A DNA stretch of 64,000 nt, taken from assembly GCA_964611335.1 (NCBI GenBank), contig CAZSXR010000003.1, positions 62,001 to 126,000 on the forward strand. The letters run 5' to 3'. Source of the stretch: BOG-1112 sp964611335 (GTDB taxonomy: Bacteria > Bdellovibrionota_B > Oligoflexia > Oligoflexales > Bog-1112). Below the pieces are notes generated by a model. That model was given only the letters and a program-made list of their open reading frames with translations, made no database searches and was not told the origin of the DNA. This document shows, piece by piece, positions 16,852-25,364 of this stretch. Numbering within the stretch: position 1 is the stretch's first letter; each line of letters opens with the position of its first letter. Position numbers and translations under genes: made by a program.

Positions 16852-18387
16852 ATGAATACTGAATTTCGTGCACAACTAGGCATAGTCCCACAAAATAAAC
16901 CTGCTTGTACGGGAAGAGAATGGCTTGGAAATGCTTCTTCGGACTTTATTTCCTATTCACCTGTCGATGGACAAAGCATTGCATATTGCGCTCATGCAAG
17001 TGTGGAAAACTACGAGCATGTGTTGCTCACTGCTCAAAAGGCATACGAAGAATGGAGAACGGTTCCTGCGCCTAAGCGAGGAGAACTTGTTCGCAGAATC
17101 GGAATGAAACTGCGAGAGTACAAACAACCTTTAGGTGAACTTGTCAGTTATGAAATGGGTAAGTCATTGCAAGAAGGTTTGGGTGAAGTGCAGGAAATGA
17201 TAGATATCTGCGATTTTGCTGTAGGTCTTTCAAGACAGCTGTGTGGTCTAACTATGCACTCCGAGCGTCCTAAACATCGTATGTATGAGCAGTGGCATCC
17301 TTTAGGTGTGGTAGGGATTATTACTGCGTTCAATTTTCCTGTTGCTGTATGGGCATGGAACGCAATGGTCGCAACGGTATGTGGAAACGTTACGATTTGG
17401 AAACCTTCTGAGAAAACACCTCTATCTGCCATCGCTTGTTTTAAAATTCTTTCACAAGTTTTTGCAGAAGAAAAAATTCCTGAAGGAGTTTTTAATCTTC
17501 TTATAGGATCTTCCGATCCGATTGGAAAACGTTTGGTTGCAGATTCACGTCTAGCTTTGATTTCCGCAACAGGATCTACACGCATGGGTAAACAGATTGC
17601 AGAAACGCTTTCTAGAAGGCTTGGCAAATCTATTTTGGAATTGGGAGGAAATAACGCAGTCATAGTAACAGCAAATGCCGACTTAAAACTGGCAATTCCT
17701 GCAATTGTATTTGGCGCAGTGGGAACAGCAGGCCAAAGATGTACAAGTGTGAGGCGTGTGATTATCCACAAAGATATTTATGCAAAAGTTCGCGATGCTT
17801 TGCTAACAGCATACAAACATATCAAGATAGGAAATCCACTTGATGAGAGATATCACATGGGACCTCTTATAGACAAAGCTGCTGTCAAAATGATGATGGA
17901 TGCTTTGCATTCTATACATCAACAAGGTGGAAAGATTTTATTTGGTGGAAAAACTATGACAGGTGAAGGCTATGATTCTGGTTGTTACGTCATTCCTGCC
18001 TTGATTGAAATCGAATCTCATGCACCTATTGTTCAGGAGGAAACTTTTGCTCCCATCTTGTATCTGATTCGATATGACGGAGATCTCTCAGAAGCTATTC
18101 ATATTCAAAATTCAGTGAAGCAAGGCTTATCCTCTTCAATCTTTTCAACGGATATGCGTGAAACAGAAGAATTCCTGAGTGCGTGGGGTTCAGATTGTGG
18201 AATTGCAAACGTCAATATTGGTACTTCTGGTGCAGAAATTGGTGGAGCCTTCGGTGGAGAAAAAGAAACGGGTGGTGGTCGTGAGTCTGGTTCTGATGCA
18301 TGGAAGGCATATATGAGAAGACAGACCAACACGATCAACTTCGGTTCTACAATCCCACTCGCTCAAGGTATTCGTTTCGATATTTGA
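16852..18387 (+). CDS. ALDH7 (antiquitin)-type aldehyde dehydrogenase
   Basis: A 511-residue dehydrogenase of the ALDH7A1 family, which oxidises 2-aminoadipate semialdehyde (the cyclic P6C partner) in lysine breakdown. Features: PLGVVGIITAFNFPVAVWAW, the base Glu in ILELGGNNA, the catalytic Cys in TAGQRCTSVRR, and the antiquitin-typical tail GTSGAEIGGAFGGEKETGGG followed by RESGSDAWK. Length matches the family. Start ATG 16852. Divergent from hutU with about 120 bases between, which fits a shared control region for amino-acid use. Substrate inferred from family. Confidence 0.9.
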   Translation: MNTEFRAQLGIVPQNKPACTGREWLGNASSDFISYSPVDGQSIAYCAHASVENYEHVLLTAQKAYEEWRTVPAPKRGELVRRIGMKLREYKQPLGELVSYEMGKSLQEGLGEVQEMIDICDFAVGLSRQLCGLTMHSERPKHRMYEQWHPLGVVGIITAFNFPVAVWAWNAMVATVCGNVTIWKPSEKTPLSAIACFKILSQVFAEEKIPEGVFNLLIGSSDPIGKRLVADSRLALISATGSTRMGKQIAETLSRRLGKSILELGGNNAVIVTANADLKLAIPAIVFGAVGTAGQRCTSVRRVIIHKDIYAKVRDALLTAYKHIKIGNPLDERYHMGPLIDKAAVKMMMDALHSIHQQGGKILFGGKTMTGEGYDSGCYVIPALIEIESHAPIVQEETFAPILYLIRYDGDLSEAIHIQNSVKQGLSSSIFSTDMRETEEFLSAWGSDCGIANVNIGTSGAEIGGAFGGEKETGGGRESGSDAWKAYMRRQTNTINFGSTIPLAQGIRFDI

Positions 18388-18467
18388 AAAAATACCACTC
18401 CTCTTGCAATCCCTCAATATCTTTGATAAAAATTGCTTAACAGATCAAAAAATATTGTGGAGAAGCT

Positions 18468-19685
18468 ATGAGGAAGTTCCTTTTTGGCGCATGTAGCAGT
18501 GTGCTTTTATTTTCATGTGGTGACTTTTCTAATACTCCCAAAGGTTCTCAACCAAAAAAGGAATGGAACTCTAATCATGATCCTCACATTATGCAGCAAG
18601 GTCACAACTATGAATATAAGTTTGACAAACTTCCTATGAAGGGGGAGTTGAAAAAGAAACCTTGGAGTGATGATTACTGGCCTGACTATAAAGGAGGAAT
18701 CAGTTATCGATGGAATGATGAAAATTCTGTAGAAGAATCTCGATACAAATACCATCTTTTATCAAAGCATGATGTTTCAAAAACAGATTTAAGAATCCTT
18801 TCACCTGCTGAGAAGTTTGATATTTACCTTGGTCGCTTTGATTTTCCTAAAACCAAAGAGGAGCGAACGCGAACGGAAGTTCTCACAAATTATAACATTC
18901 CTGAGTGGGAAGGTTTGTGTGATGGGTGGGCTCCCGCAACTCTATTTTTTGATGAGCCCGGTCCAGTCGTCATGAAGGGAAAGACAGGGATCGATGTTCC
19001 TTTTGGTTCTTCTGATGTTAAAGCTTTACTTGTTCATTTTGTCAAAGAAGTAGAAGCTCCTACTCAATTTTTAGGAACACGATGCGAAGTGGACATGAAT
19101 AAACTTCGTATAAAACTCAATAGAGGATTGATCACACATCGTGAGTATCAGGAAGAATTAGAATTGTGTTCAGGTTTAAATGCAGGAACCTTTCACGTGA
19201 TTTTGACGAATCAAATTGCATTGAAGCATGAAGGCTTTATCGTGAATATAGACATTGGTCCTGAGATTTGGAATCAAGCTGTTTTTAAATTTGGCAGCAA
19301 AATTATTTCAGACAGAAAAGGGCACAGTTCGGAAGCTGCGCCAGGGACTGTAAGAGAAGTTGAAATCGAAACCCAAATGTACTACGTGGATGAAAGTCCT
19401 CAGAATTGGGAACGCAATCAAGAAATGTCACAAGATGTTGAATTGTATCAATACCGTATTGAGTTGAATGCAAAAGATATAATCATTGGTGGAACATGGA
19501 TCAGTGAAAAAAGACCAGGTTTTGCGTGGAAACAAGATAAGCCCCGTTTTCAGGGAAAAACTTTTGAAGCGATTAGAGATATTTATGAGGCCTCGTTGAA
19601 AAATAATGCCGTTGCAAATGTCTCGAGTCAACCTAGAACTCGTCTGGTCCACAGAAGTTTCTTTGATCGTTTTCGTCGTCGTTAA
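18468..19685 (+). CDS. Lipoprotein with transglutaminase-elicitor-like fold (paralogue of 61604-63031)
   Basis: A 405-residue lipoprotein; signal MRKFLFGACSSVLLFSCGD, lipidated Cys at about residue 17. The core carries WEGLCDGWAPATLFF (near 147-161), then PFGSSDVKALLVHF, a Cys in FLGTRCEVD, and later AGTFHVILTNQIALK and IWNQAVFKF. This order (nucleophile Cys in W-x-G-L-C-x-G-W-A, then F-H, then Asp before W-N-Q) matches the transglutaminase-elicitor family first seen in oomycetes (GP42-like), whose members cross-link via a Cys-His-Asp triad. A second copy of the design lies at 61604-63031. Activity is not proven; the assignment rests on motif order. Preceded by an AGAAGC-type weak ribosome site. 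Confidence 0.7.
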   Translation: MRKFLFGACSSVLLFSCGDFSNTPKGSQPKKEWNSNHDPHIMQQGHNYEYKFDKLPMKGELKKKPWSDDYWPDYKGGISYRWNDENSVEESRYKYHLLSKHDVSKTDLRILSPAEKFDIYLGRFDFPKTKEERTRTEVLTNYNIPEWEGLCDGWAPATLFFDEPGPVVMKGKTGIDVPFGSSDVKALLVHFVKEVEAPTQFLGTRCEVDMNKLRIKLNRGLITHREYQEELELCSGLNAGTFHVILTNQIALKHEGFIVNIDIGPEIWNQAVFKFGSKIISDRKGHSSEAAPGTVREVEIETQMYYVDESPQNWERNQEMSQDVELYQYRIELNAKDIIIGGTWISEKRPGFAWKQDKPRFQGKTFEAIRDIYEASLKNNAVANVSSQPRTRLVHRSFFDRFRRR

Positions 19686-19697
19686 TATTCTAGAATT

Positions 19698-20399
19698 TTA
19701 GTTGAGTTGCATATTGCAACAACGGAATGTGAAAACGCGATCCGATTGAGTTCCAGAAATATGGAGCGCTGTGTTGATTTCATGCATGGCCATGTTTGCA
19801 GGACACATAGCTAGGATTGTGTTTCCTAGTGGATTGTTCAAAGTCATGGTAGGTCCACATGATGAAGAACTAATGCTTCCCTGTGCAAGTTCTGGAGGAC
19901 AACAGATAGCTCTAAACTGTTCATCGATTTGAGCAGCTCCCCCACCTGCATTGATATGATAGAGTCCATTCATACCCTGAACAAATTGATTAGCAGTACA
20001 AGCGGATTTTCCTGTGTTTTGCAGGAGATTGTTATCCCACCCTTTTGCATTGCATTTTGTCTGAGTTGTCGATACGAGGTTGCCCTTTGCATCTTCAAAG
20101 AAATGACAGGCAAATCGAAATCGTCGAACTCCATTTTTATATTCTGTTTGCAAACCTACTAAAAAAGAAGGGCCAGGGCAGGAGAAATTGAAACTCTTAT
20201 TGTCTACAGTGATGGCGTTTGGTGCAATATAGTCACCACTTTGTTTGAGTACATAGGTTTGTGACCAACCTGAGACAAACAAATTTAAACGTTTGGATGT
20301 ACTAAGAATCGAAGCTGCTTCAGATGTCAAACTTTTCAAAATAAAAAAAATAAAAGTTAAAAAGAAAGAAAAAGTCCTCCGAGAGAAGAATCGACTCAT
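19698..20399 (-). CDS. Secreted Cys-rich protein with three dermatopontin-like repeats
   Basis: A 233-residue protein with an N-terminal signal peptide (hydrophobic residues about 9-28, cleavage near SEA). Three internal repeats follow the pattern aromatic-x-x-x-Cys-Pro ... hydrophobic ... Arg-x-Phe-x-x-x-Cys: FNFSCPGPSF to RRFRFACHFF (about 69-101), SACTANQFVQGM to EQFRAICCPP (about 132-168), and LAMCPANMAM to RVFTFRCCNM (about 197-231). This resembles dermatopontin and its invertebrate lectin-like relatives, small extracellular matrix or carbohydrate-binding proteins. It is convergent with the transglutaminase-like gene, 12 bases apart. The match is by eye. Confidence 0.55.
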   Translation of the reverse strand: MSRFFSRRTFSFFLTFIFFILKSLTSEAASILSTSKRLNLFVSGWSQTYVLKQSGDYIAPNAITVDNKSFNFSCPGPSFLVGLQTEYKNGVRRFRFACHFFEDAKGNLVSTTQTKCNAKGWDNNLLQNTGKSACTANQFVQGMNGLYHINAGGGAAQIDEQFRAICCPPELAQGSISSSSCGPTMTLNNPLGNTILAMCPANMAMHEINTALHISGTQSDRVFTFRCCNMQLN

Positions 20400-20449
20400 A
20401 AAAACTCCTTGGGGTGTCTAGGTCTTTCTTTATTCTAGCATAGACCGCT

Positions 20450-20851
20450 CTAAGAGAGTTCTTCCTTGCGGACGATATCTATAAGCTCGGCGTGCATATT
20501 GAGGCTGGTTATAAAATATTCGCGGTCCTCATCATTCCAGGTGTAGAGCGCGTTACTTATGTCGAAGTTGGAATCCGGATCATGCATGTGGAACATGAAT
20601 TCCAGTACGCAATCTTGGGCTTGGGTCAACTCATCATCGTAATAGAGTTCGAAAAGTTCTTGGAGGTCTATGTTCTCATCGATGAGACGAAAACATGGCC
20701 ATTCTTTGAGCAGGCAAAGAAAAGCATGGTCTTCGTCTTCTGAGAAAATAGAGGTATCCAGAGGTTTATTATCGTTAATCTTCTCTACTTTTTCCTTAAC
20801 GCTTTGAAAATTTGGTAAGCGACTACCTGGAAAGTTTATGACAGTTCCCAT
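20450..20851 (-). CDS. Acidic protein of unknown function, paralogue of the divergent gene at 21105
   Basis: A 133-residue soluble acidic protein without signal peptide. After a variable N terminus (MGTVINFPGSRLPNF) comes a domain of about 80 residues: LKEWPCFRLIDENIDLQELF, then CVLEFMFHMHD and NDEDREYFITSLN. The plus-strand neighbour encodes the same domain (WFPCFKPF, LFDYYCDE, IVFEFLIELL, TGEDREALIKVL). The two genes point away from each other across a 253-base region. Helical prediction throughout, no catalytic motif. I do not recognise the family. Confidence 0.7.
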   Translation of the reverse strand: MGTVINFPGSRLPNFQSVKEKVEKINDNKPLDTSIFSEDEDHAFLCLLKEWPCFRLIDENIDLQELFELYYDDELTQAQDCVLEFMFHMHDPDSNFDISNALYTWNDEDREYFITSLNMHAELIDIVRKEELS

Positions 20852-21104
20852 GTGTTAGCTTCCCTTGTCGTTAAGTTCTGCAAAGGATTGAAAAACGTTC
20901 TTGAACATTCTTCTGCGACCGTGAACTACCTTAATATCAACTATCATTGAGCTGTCAAAGACTATTTGTTCGAACAGGCTAAAGTACTAGTTGTGAATAC
21001 AAAAGTTCAAATGAAGCCACGTATTCGCGGCGGATTCAATTTCATTGCCCTTCACTATGGCAAAAAGGTATGCTTAAAAAAATTAGATAAAGGTGGTTAG
21101 GTCC

Positions 21105-21542
21105 ATGAAAATTTATGAATTTCCGAAAGATCCTCAAAAAAGAAAGGCTGAAAAGTCACTTGAGAGAAGGGCGCCGGAAAAAAAGAAAGTAACAAATCCG
21201 CCACCCTTTCTCGATGACGAATACACAGACATAGACGGCTATGAAGATATAGATATCAGTAAAGTGAATCGTATTCTTTTCTTCCGCTATATTCGTTGGT
21301 TTCCCTGCTTTAAACCTTTCAACTCCTTATTACAAAAGAACAATCTGGACACACTTTTCGACTACTATTGTGATGAAAGCATTTTCACGGAGCCTCAAGA
21401 GATCGTCTTTGAATTTCTCATAGAACTTTTATCGCCCTACGATTGTGGTTTTATGATTAAGGAGATGTATCTGTTTCTTACAGGTGAGGATCGTGAGGCT
21501 TTGATCAAAGTTCTTTCTGATTTTTCTAACTTTGTTCGTTAA
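21105..21542 (+). CDS. Acidic protein of unknown function, paralogue of 20450-20851
   Basis: A 145-residue soluble protein. Start at ATG 21105, which has an AAAGGTGG site about nine bases upstream; an in-frame GTG lies four codons before it. The N-terminal 45 residues are highly charged (Lys/Glu/Arg then Asp/Tyr runs), a likely disordered tail. Residues about 55-143 carry the domain shared with the divergent neighbour, including FPCF, an acidic YYCDES and TGEDREALI. The charge pattern of the tails differs between the two (basic here). Role unknown. Confidence 0.7.
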   Translation: MKIYEFPKDPQKRKAEKSLERRAPEKKKVTNPPPFLDDEYTDIDGYEDIDISKVNRILFFRYIRWFPCFKPFNSLLQKNNLDTLFDYYCDESIFTEPQEIVFEFLIELLSPYDCGFMIKEMYLFLTGEDREALIKVLSDFSNFVR

Positions 21543-21586
21543 TGATTCCGTCAGTCCATTTTACACACGAAATTTTTTATTTAAAA

Positions 21587-22729
21587 TCAACCTAATGCAT
21601 TTCGCAGATCATCGATCAAATCCGAAGTCGATTCAATTCCTACAGAAAAACGAAGCAGTGTGGGACCAATGCCCAATTTTTTTCTTAGCTCCGGAGGAAC
21701 AGAAGCATGTGTCATCCGTTCAGGATGATTCACTAAGGATTCTACGGCACCTAAACTTTCTGCAAGACAGAAAATTTTAAGACGTGAAAGGAACTTTAAA
21801 ACATCGTCGTAAGTTCCTTTCATATCGATGCTCAGCATTCCTGAAAAACCTTTCATTTGTTTTTTTGCAAGTTCATGTTGAGGATGAGATTTTAATCCCG
21901 GGAAAAACACTTTCTGAACTTTAGGATGGCTCGATAAAAATTCTGCAACAGCTTTTGCATTGATCTCATGCTGCACCATACGCACCGCAAGAGTTCGTAT
22001 ACTTCTTGATAATAAAAAGCATTCGAAAGGTCCCGGAACGGCACCTGCTGCAAACTGTACAAACTTCAATTGCTCAAACAGCTCTGCATCGTTCAGCATC
22101 AAAGCACCACCGATAAGATCGGAATGCCCACCTATATATTTCGTTGTGCTATGCACAACGATGTCGGCTCCGAGTGCTAAAGGAGATTGGAAAATGGGAG
22201 AACTAAAAGTGTTGTCAACGACAACACGTGCTCCGACTTTGTGTGCAAATTCACACATTTTAGCAATATCTATAACTTTTAAAGTAGGGTTGGTGGGTGT
22301 TTCGACCCAGATAAGTTTTGTCTTTTTTGAAAGAACAGAAAGCACAGCTTTCTCATCACACATATCTACAAAATGAAATACAAAATTGTATTTCGCAAAG
22401 AGTTTACGGAAGAGTCGACCCGTTCCTCCATAAACATCGTCGCAGACGATGACTTCACTGCCTGGTTCCAGAATCTGCATAATGGCCTGCTCTGCAGCGA
22501 GACCTGAAGAGAAGGCTAAGCCATATTTGGCATCTTCGAGCGAAGCAAGTGTTGCTTCGAGCGCTGTGCGTGTGGGATTTGTACCGCGGGAGTAATCATA
22601 GCCGGAATGTTCGCCCGGCGCTTTTTGTGCGAAAGTGGAAGTTTGAAAGATGGGGGTTATGACAGCGCCGGTAAGGGATTCTCCATGAGTTCCGCCGTGA
22701 ACTGCGACAGTAAATTTCCTAGGTTCCAT
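21587..22729 (-). CDS. Cys/Met-metabolism PLP enzyme (cystathionine gamma-synthase / gamma-lyase type)
   Basis: A 380-residue PLP-dependent enzyme of trans-sulfuration. Start at ATG 22729 (GAGG site upstream, MEPRKFTVAVHGG). Motifs: YDYSRGTNPTRTALE, SGLAAEQAI, DDVYGGTGRLF, VETPTNPTLKV, VVDNTFSSPIFQ, and the Schiff-base Lys in HSTTKYIGGHSDLIGG. Whether it makes cystathionine, breaks it to cysteine, or uses O-acetylhomoserine cannot be told from these motifs. The glutaredoxin gene lies 25 bases upstream on the same strand, so the pair is probably one unit. Confidence 0.9.
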   Translation of the reverse strand: MEPRKFTVAVHGGTHGESLTGAVITPIFQTSTFAQKAPGEHSGYDYSRGTNPTRTALEATLASLEDAKYGLAFSSGLAAEQAIMQILEPGSEVIVCDDVYGGTGRLFRKLFAKYNFVFHFVDMCDEKAVLSVLSKKTKLIWVETPTNPTLKVIDIAKMCEFAHKVGARVVVDNTFSSPIFQSPLALGADIVVHSTTKYIGGHSDLIGGALMLNDAELFEQLKFVQFAAGAVPGPFECFLLSRSIRTLAVRMVQHEINAKAVAEFLSSHPKVQKVFFPGLKSHPQHELAKKQMKGFSGMLSIDMKGTYDDVLKFLSRLKIFCLAESLGAVESLVNHPERMTHASVPPELRKKLGIGPTLLRFSVGIESTSDLIDDLRNALG

Positions 22730-22754
22730 AAGAGTCCTCAGATTTAGCAATTAA

Positions 22755-23066
22755 CTAACCTTTAAGGATCTTAATCAAGTCTCCCTTTCTGTACAGTTCA
22801 GAAACGATATCACACCCGCCGATGAATTTTCCACCTACATAGAGTTGTGGAATTGTTGGCCAATTTGTGTATTCCTTGATCCCTTCGCGAAGATCCCAAC
22901 TTTCGAGAACATTTCGGGTCTCGAAATCCACATGAAGGTTATTGAGAATGCTAAGCACCTGTGCGGAGAATCCACATTTGGGTTCACTCTTATCGCCTTT
23001 CATGTATAAAAGAATGTGGTTATTGTTGATATCATCTTCGATATGTTTTCGTAGTGCTTCATCCAT
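22755..23066 (-). CDS. grxD: Monothiol glutaredoxin (Grx4/GrxD type)
   Basis: A 103-residue CGFS glutaredoxin: KGDKSEPKCGFSAQV at residues about 23-37 holds the single active Cys, and TIPQLYVGGKFIGGCDIV holds the glutathione-binding cis-Pro and GG-C-D. Such proteins bind a glutathione-ligated [2Fe-2S] cluster and pass it on during Fe-S assembly. The window also holds sufS, bacterioferritin and Bfd, so iron handling is well represented. Upstream of the trans-sulfuration gene in one likely unit. Confidence 0.93.
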   Translation of the reverse strand: MDEALRKHIEDDINNNHILLYMKGDKSEPKCGFSAQVLSILNNLHVDFETRNVLESWDLREGIKEYTNWPTIPQLYVGGKFIGGCDIVSELYRKGDLIKILKG

Positions 23067-23182
23067 AATTTCAATCCCTTTGTATAATTAAGAAGACAGA
23101 GATTATTCTTAGAACAAGGAATTTGCAAGAAGCGAGCAAAATCGCAGGTCTGGCATTTTCCGCCAGATAAAACAAGGGTCTC

Positions 23183-24814
23183 ATGAAGAAAGACATAGAA
23201 TTAAGAAACGACATGTTTCCTTACAAAACAGAAACCCAATTCGAAGAGGGGAAGTTTGATATTCCTCTTGACGAAGGAACGTTCATTGTCTTCGACATTG
23301 AAACAACGGGTGGTAATCCTTCACGCAATGGGATTACTGAAATTTGTGCTTTGAAATATTCCCACGGAAAAGTTCAAGACACTTTTTATTCCTTAGTCAA
23401 TCCACGTATTCCTATTCCGCCTATTGTGCAAAGAATGACAGGCATCACCAATCAAACGGTTCGCAATGCTCCCTTGATTGAAGCAGTGATGCCTGGTTTT
23501 ATTGAATTCATAGGCAACGAAATACTCATCAGTCATAACACTGTCGGTGATATGACCTTCCTCGTCCATTACGCAAAAAAAGTGAGTAAACACAAACTCA
23601 CAAATTTCTTTCTATGCACTCACCTTCTTGCTGAAAAAACGGTGCATGATGCACCCAACTACAGTCTTTCTGGATTGGGTGTCTATCTCAAACTTCCTAC
23701 AGGTGGAAAGCATCATCGTGCAGAAGCAGATGCACAGATGACTCTGCAACTCTTTCTAGAAATCAAAAGAAGATTGCAAGTAGAGGGAATCTTATTGATT
23801 CGTGATGCTCTTCGATACCAAGGACACGTAGACACTGGTCTAAGACTCGGTCTTGCACTTGATGAGAGAAGTTTTGCAAAAGCAACAAAGGGAGCAGGGG
23901 TCCTTGCTCTATATGATTACAAAGGTGGCCTGATTTTTGCTGGGAGTTCAACTCATGTGCGTAGAGAATTGCAAAGTTTGCAACCAGTAGAAACTTTACC
24001 TCGGAAATTTTTAAAAACTGTTCTGCAGTCCTATCATTTTCATAGTTTTCCTACTTCGAATCTTTTCTCTGCAATGATCAAAGAAGCAGAATTGTATGTA
24101 AAACATAAACTGAGTTTTGATCCTGTTCGATGGCATGGAAGAGCGATCTCGCTTCTTTATGTACTGGAAGAAAGCGATGGATCTGTGCAAATAGGAATCG
24201 GACCTTATCCCTACTCTGTTTTGCCTATACTTTATGCATATGGTCCCGTGAGAGAAGTTAAAGGGGCACAGGAGAAGCTTAAAAATCTTGCACAGATTTT
24301 GGATTCGAAAATTGATAAGCGCATACTTTTTATTCCCACGGAAAAAAGTCGCCTTGTAAAAATTCTTTTCGATGGCAGAATCGAAGAGTCGCTCGAAAAT
24401 ATTCGAAAAGAACGCTTTAAACTGGGCAACTTGCTAAGTCTTTCCAAGCAGAGAAAATTAAGCGCTGAAGCCCAAATATTAAAAGAACTGTCGAACCTTG
24501 ACTTTCTTCACACTTTCAAAGACATGTCTTCTGTCAACGGAGTCTTGTCACTGCCACATGAAGAGGGTGGGCGTGAACTTTATCCGATTGTAGGTTCACA
24601 AGTTAAGAAGGTCGTTGTTGTTGATTCTGTAGATGAGAAGGTTCTTTCTGCGCTTTTCCAAAAAGCATCGGAAAAATCAGAGTTTTCTCTTTCCGAGTTA
24701 GAAGTTTTGAAAACGAACGCTCTTTTGTGGATGCTTACAGTTGCGATAAATAAAAAGCACTTCGATTGTGAATTTTTCCCGATGCAACTTTTTGAGAAGA
24801 AAGACGTGAAATGA
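23183..24814 (+). CDS. DEDDh exonuclease (DnaQ-like) fused to a decayed UvrC-like GIY-YIG region
   Basis: A 543-residue protein. Residues about 32-200 are a DnaQ-type 3'-5' exonuclease: FDIETTGG (D38, E40), ILISHNTVGDMTFL (middle Asp) and HHRAEADAQ (His and last Asp), so all metal ligands appear present. From about residue 237 a segment GVLALYDYKGGLIFAGSSTH occupies the place of the GIY-YIG strand pair in the UvrC/Cho family, but both tripeptides are lost (GVL, FAG). A later AMIKEAELYVKHK resembles the UvrC Glu-containing helix. The last 200 residues are unassigned. It overlaps bacterioferritin by 4 bases (ATGA), indicating coupling. Confidence 0.8.
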   Translation: MKKDIELRNDMFPYKTETQFEEGKFDIPLDEGTFIVFDIETTGGNPSRNGITEICALKYSHGKVQDTFYSLVNPRIPIPPIVQRMTGITNQTVRNAPLIEAVMPGFIEFIGNEILISHNTVGDMTFLVHYAKKVSKHKLTNFFLCTHLLAEKTVHDAPNYSLSGLGVYLKLPTGGKHHRAEADAQMTLQLFLEIKRRLQVEGILLIRDALRYQGHVDTGLRLGLALDERSFAKATKGAGVLALYDYKGGLIFAGSSTHVRRELQSLQPVETLPRKFLKTVLQSYHFHSFPTSNLFSAMIKEAELYVKHKLSFDPVRWHGRAISLLYVLEESDGSVQIGIGPYPYSVLPILYAYGPVREVKGAQEKLKNLAQILDSKIDKRILFIPTEKSRLVKILFDGRIEESLENIRKERFKLGNLLSLSKQRKLSAEAQILKELSNLDFLHTFKDMSSVNGVLSLPHEEGGRELYPIVGSQVKKVVVVDSVDEKVLSALFQKASEKSEFSLSELEVLKTNALLWMLTVAINKKHFDCEFFPMQLFEKKDVK

Positions 24815-25278
24815 AAAGCGAAGCAAAAGTTATTGAAGCTCTGAATGAAGTTCTTGTTGGTGAATTGACAGCAATTAATCAGTATTTCCTTCATGGAAAA
24901 ATGTGTAAAAATTGGGGTTACACAAAATTAGGAGAGATCATTTACTCTCACTCCATCGGTGAAATGAAACATGCTGCGGAAATTACAGACCGCATTCTTT
25001 TTCTCGAAGGTGTTCCCAACATGCAGCGTTTGGGTAAGTTGAACATTGGTGAAAATGTTGTGGAACAACTCGAGTCTGATTTGAAACTCGAGGAAAACGC
25101 TTTGGTATGTTTACGTCGGGGTATTTCCATCTGTATGGAATATTCTGATCACGCAACGAAGGACCTTTTTGAAAAGATTCTTGTTGATGAAGAACAGCAT
25201 GTCGATTGGTTGGAAACCCAATTGCATCTGATCAAATCTATAGGTTTGGACAATTACTTAACACGTCAGATTCTCTAA
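24811..25278 (+). CDS. bfr: Bacterioferritin
   Basis: A 155-residue haem-containing ferritin that oxidises and stores iron. Di-iron ligands are in place: E18 in LVGELTAINQYF, the E-x-x-H pair in SIGEMKHAAEITD, and the second pair in ILVDEEQHVDWLE. The haem Met is present in GEMKHA. Normal length is about 158. The start codon overlaps the stop of the exonuclease gene. Its usual partner, the ferredoxin Bfd, is encoded about 2.4 kb away at the end of the pst run. Confidence 0.96.
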   Translation: MKSEAKVIEALNEVLVGELTAINQYFLHGKMCKNWGYTKLGEIIYSHSIGEMKHAAEITDRILFLEGVPNMQRLGKLNIGENVVEQLESDLKLEENALVCLRRGISICMEYSDHATKDLFEKILVDEEQHVDWLETQLHLIKSIGLDNYLTRQIL

Positions 25279-25364
25279 TCAGGAAGCTAGGAATTATTTA
25301 CCTAATTCTTATTCCTTTCGTGCCGATATCTTTCAAAGAAACTATTTTGGGAGGATATTGGAGA

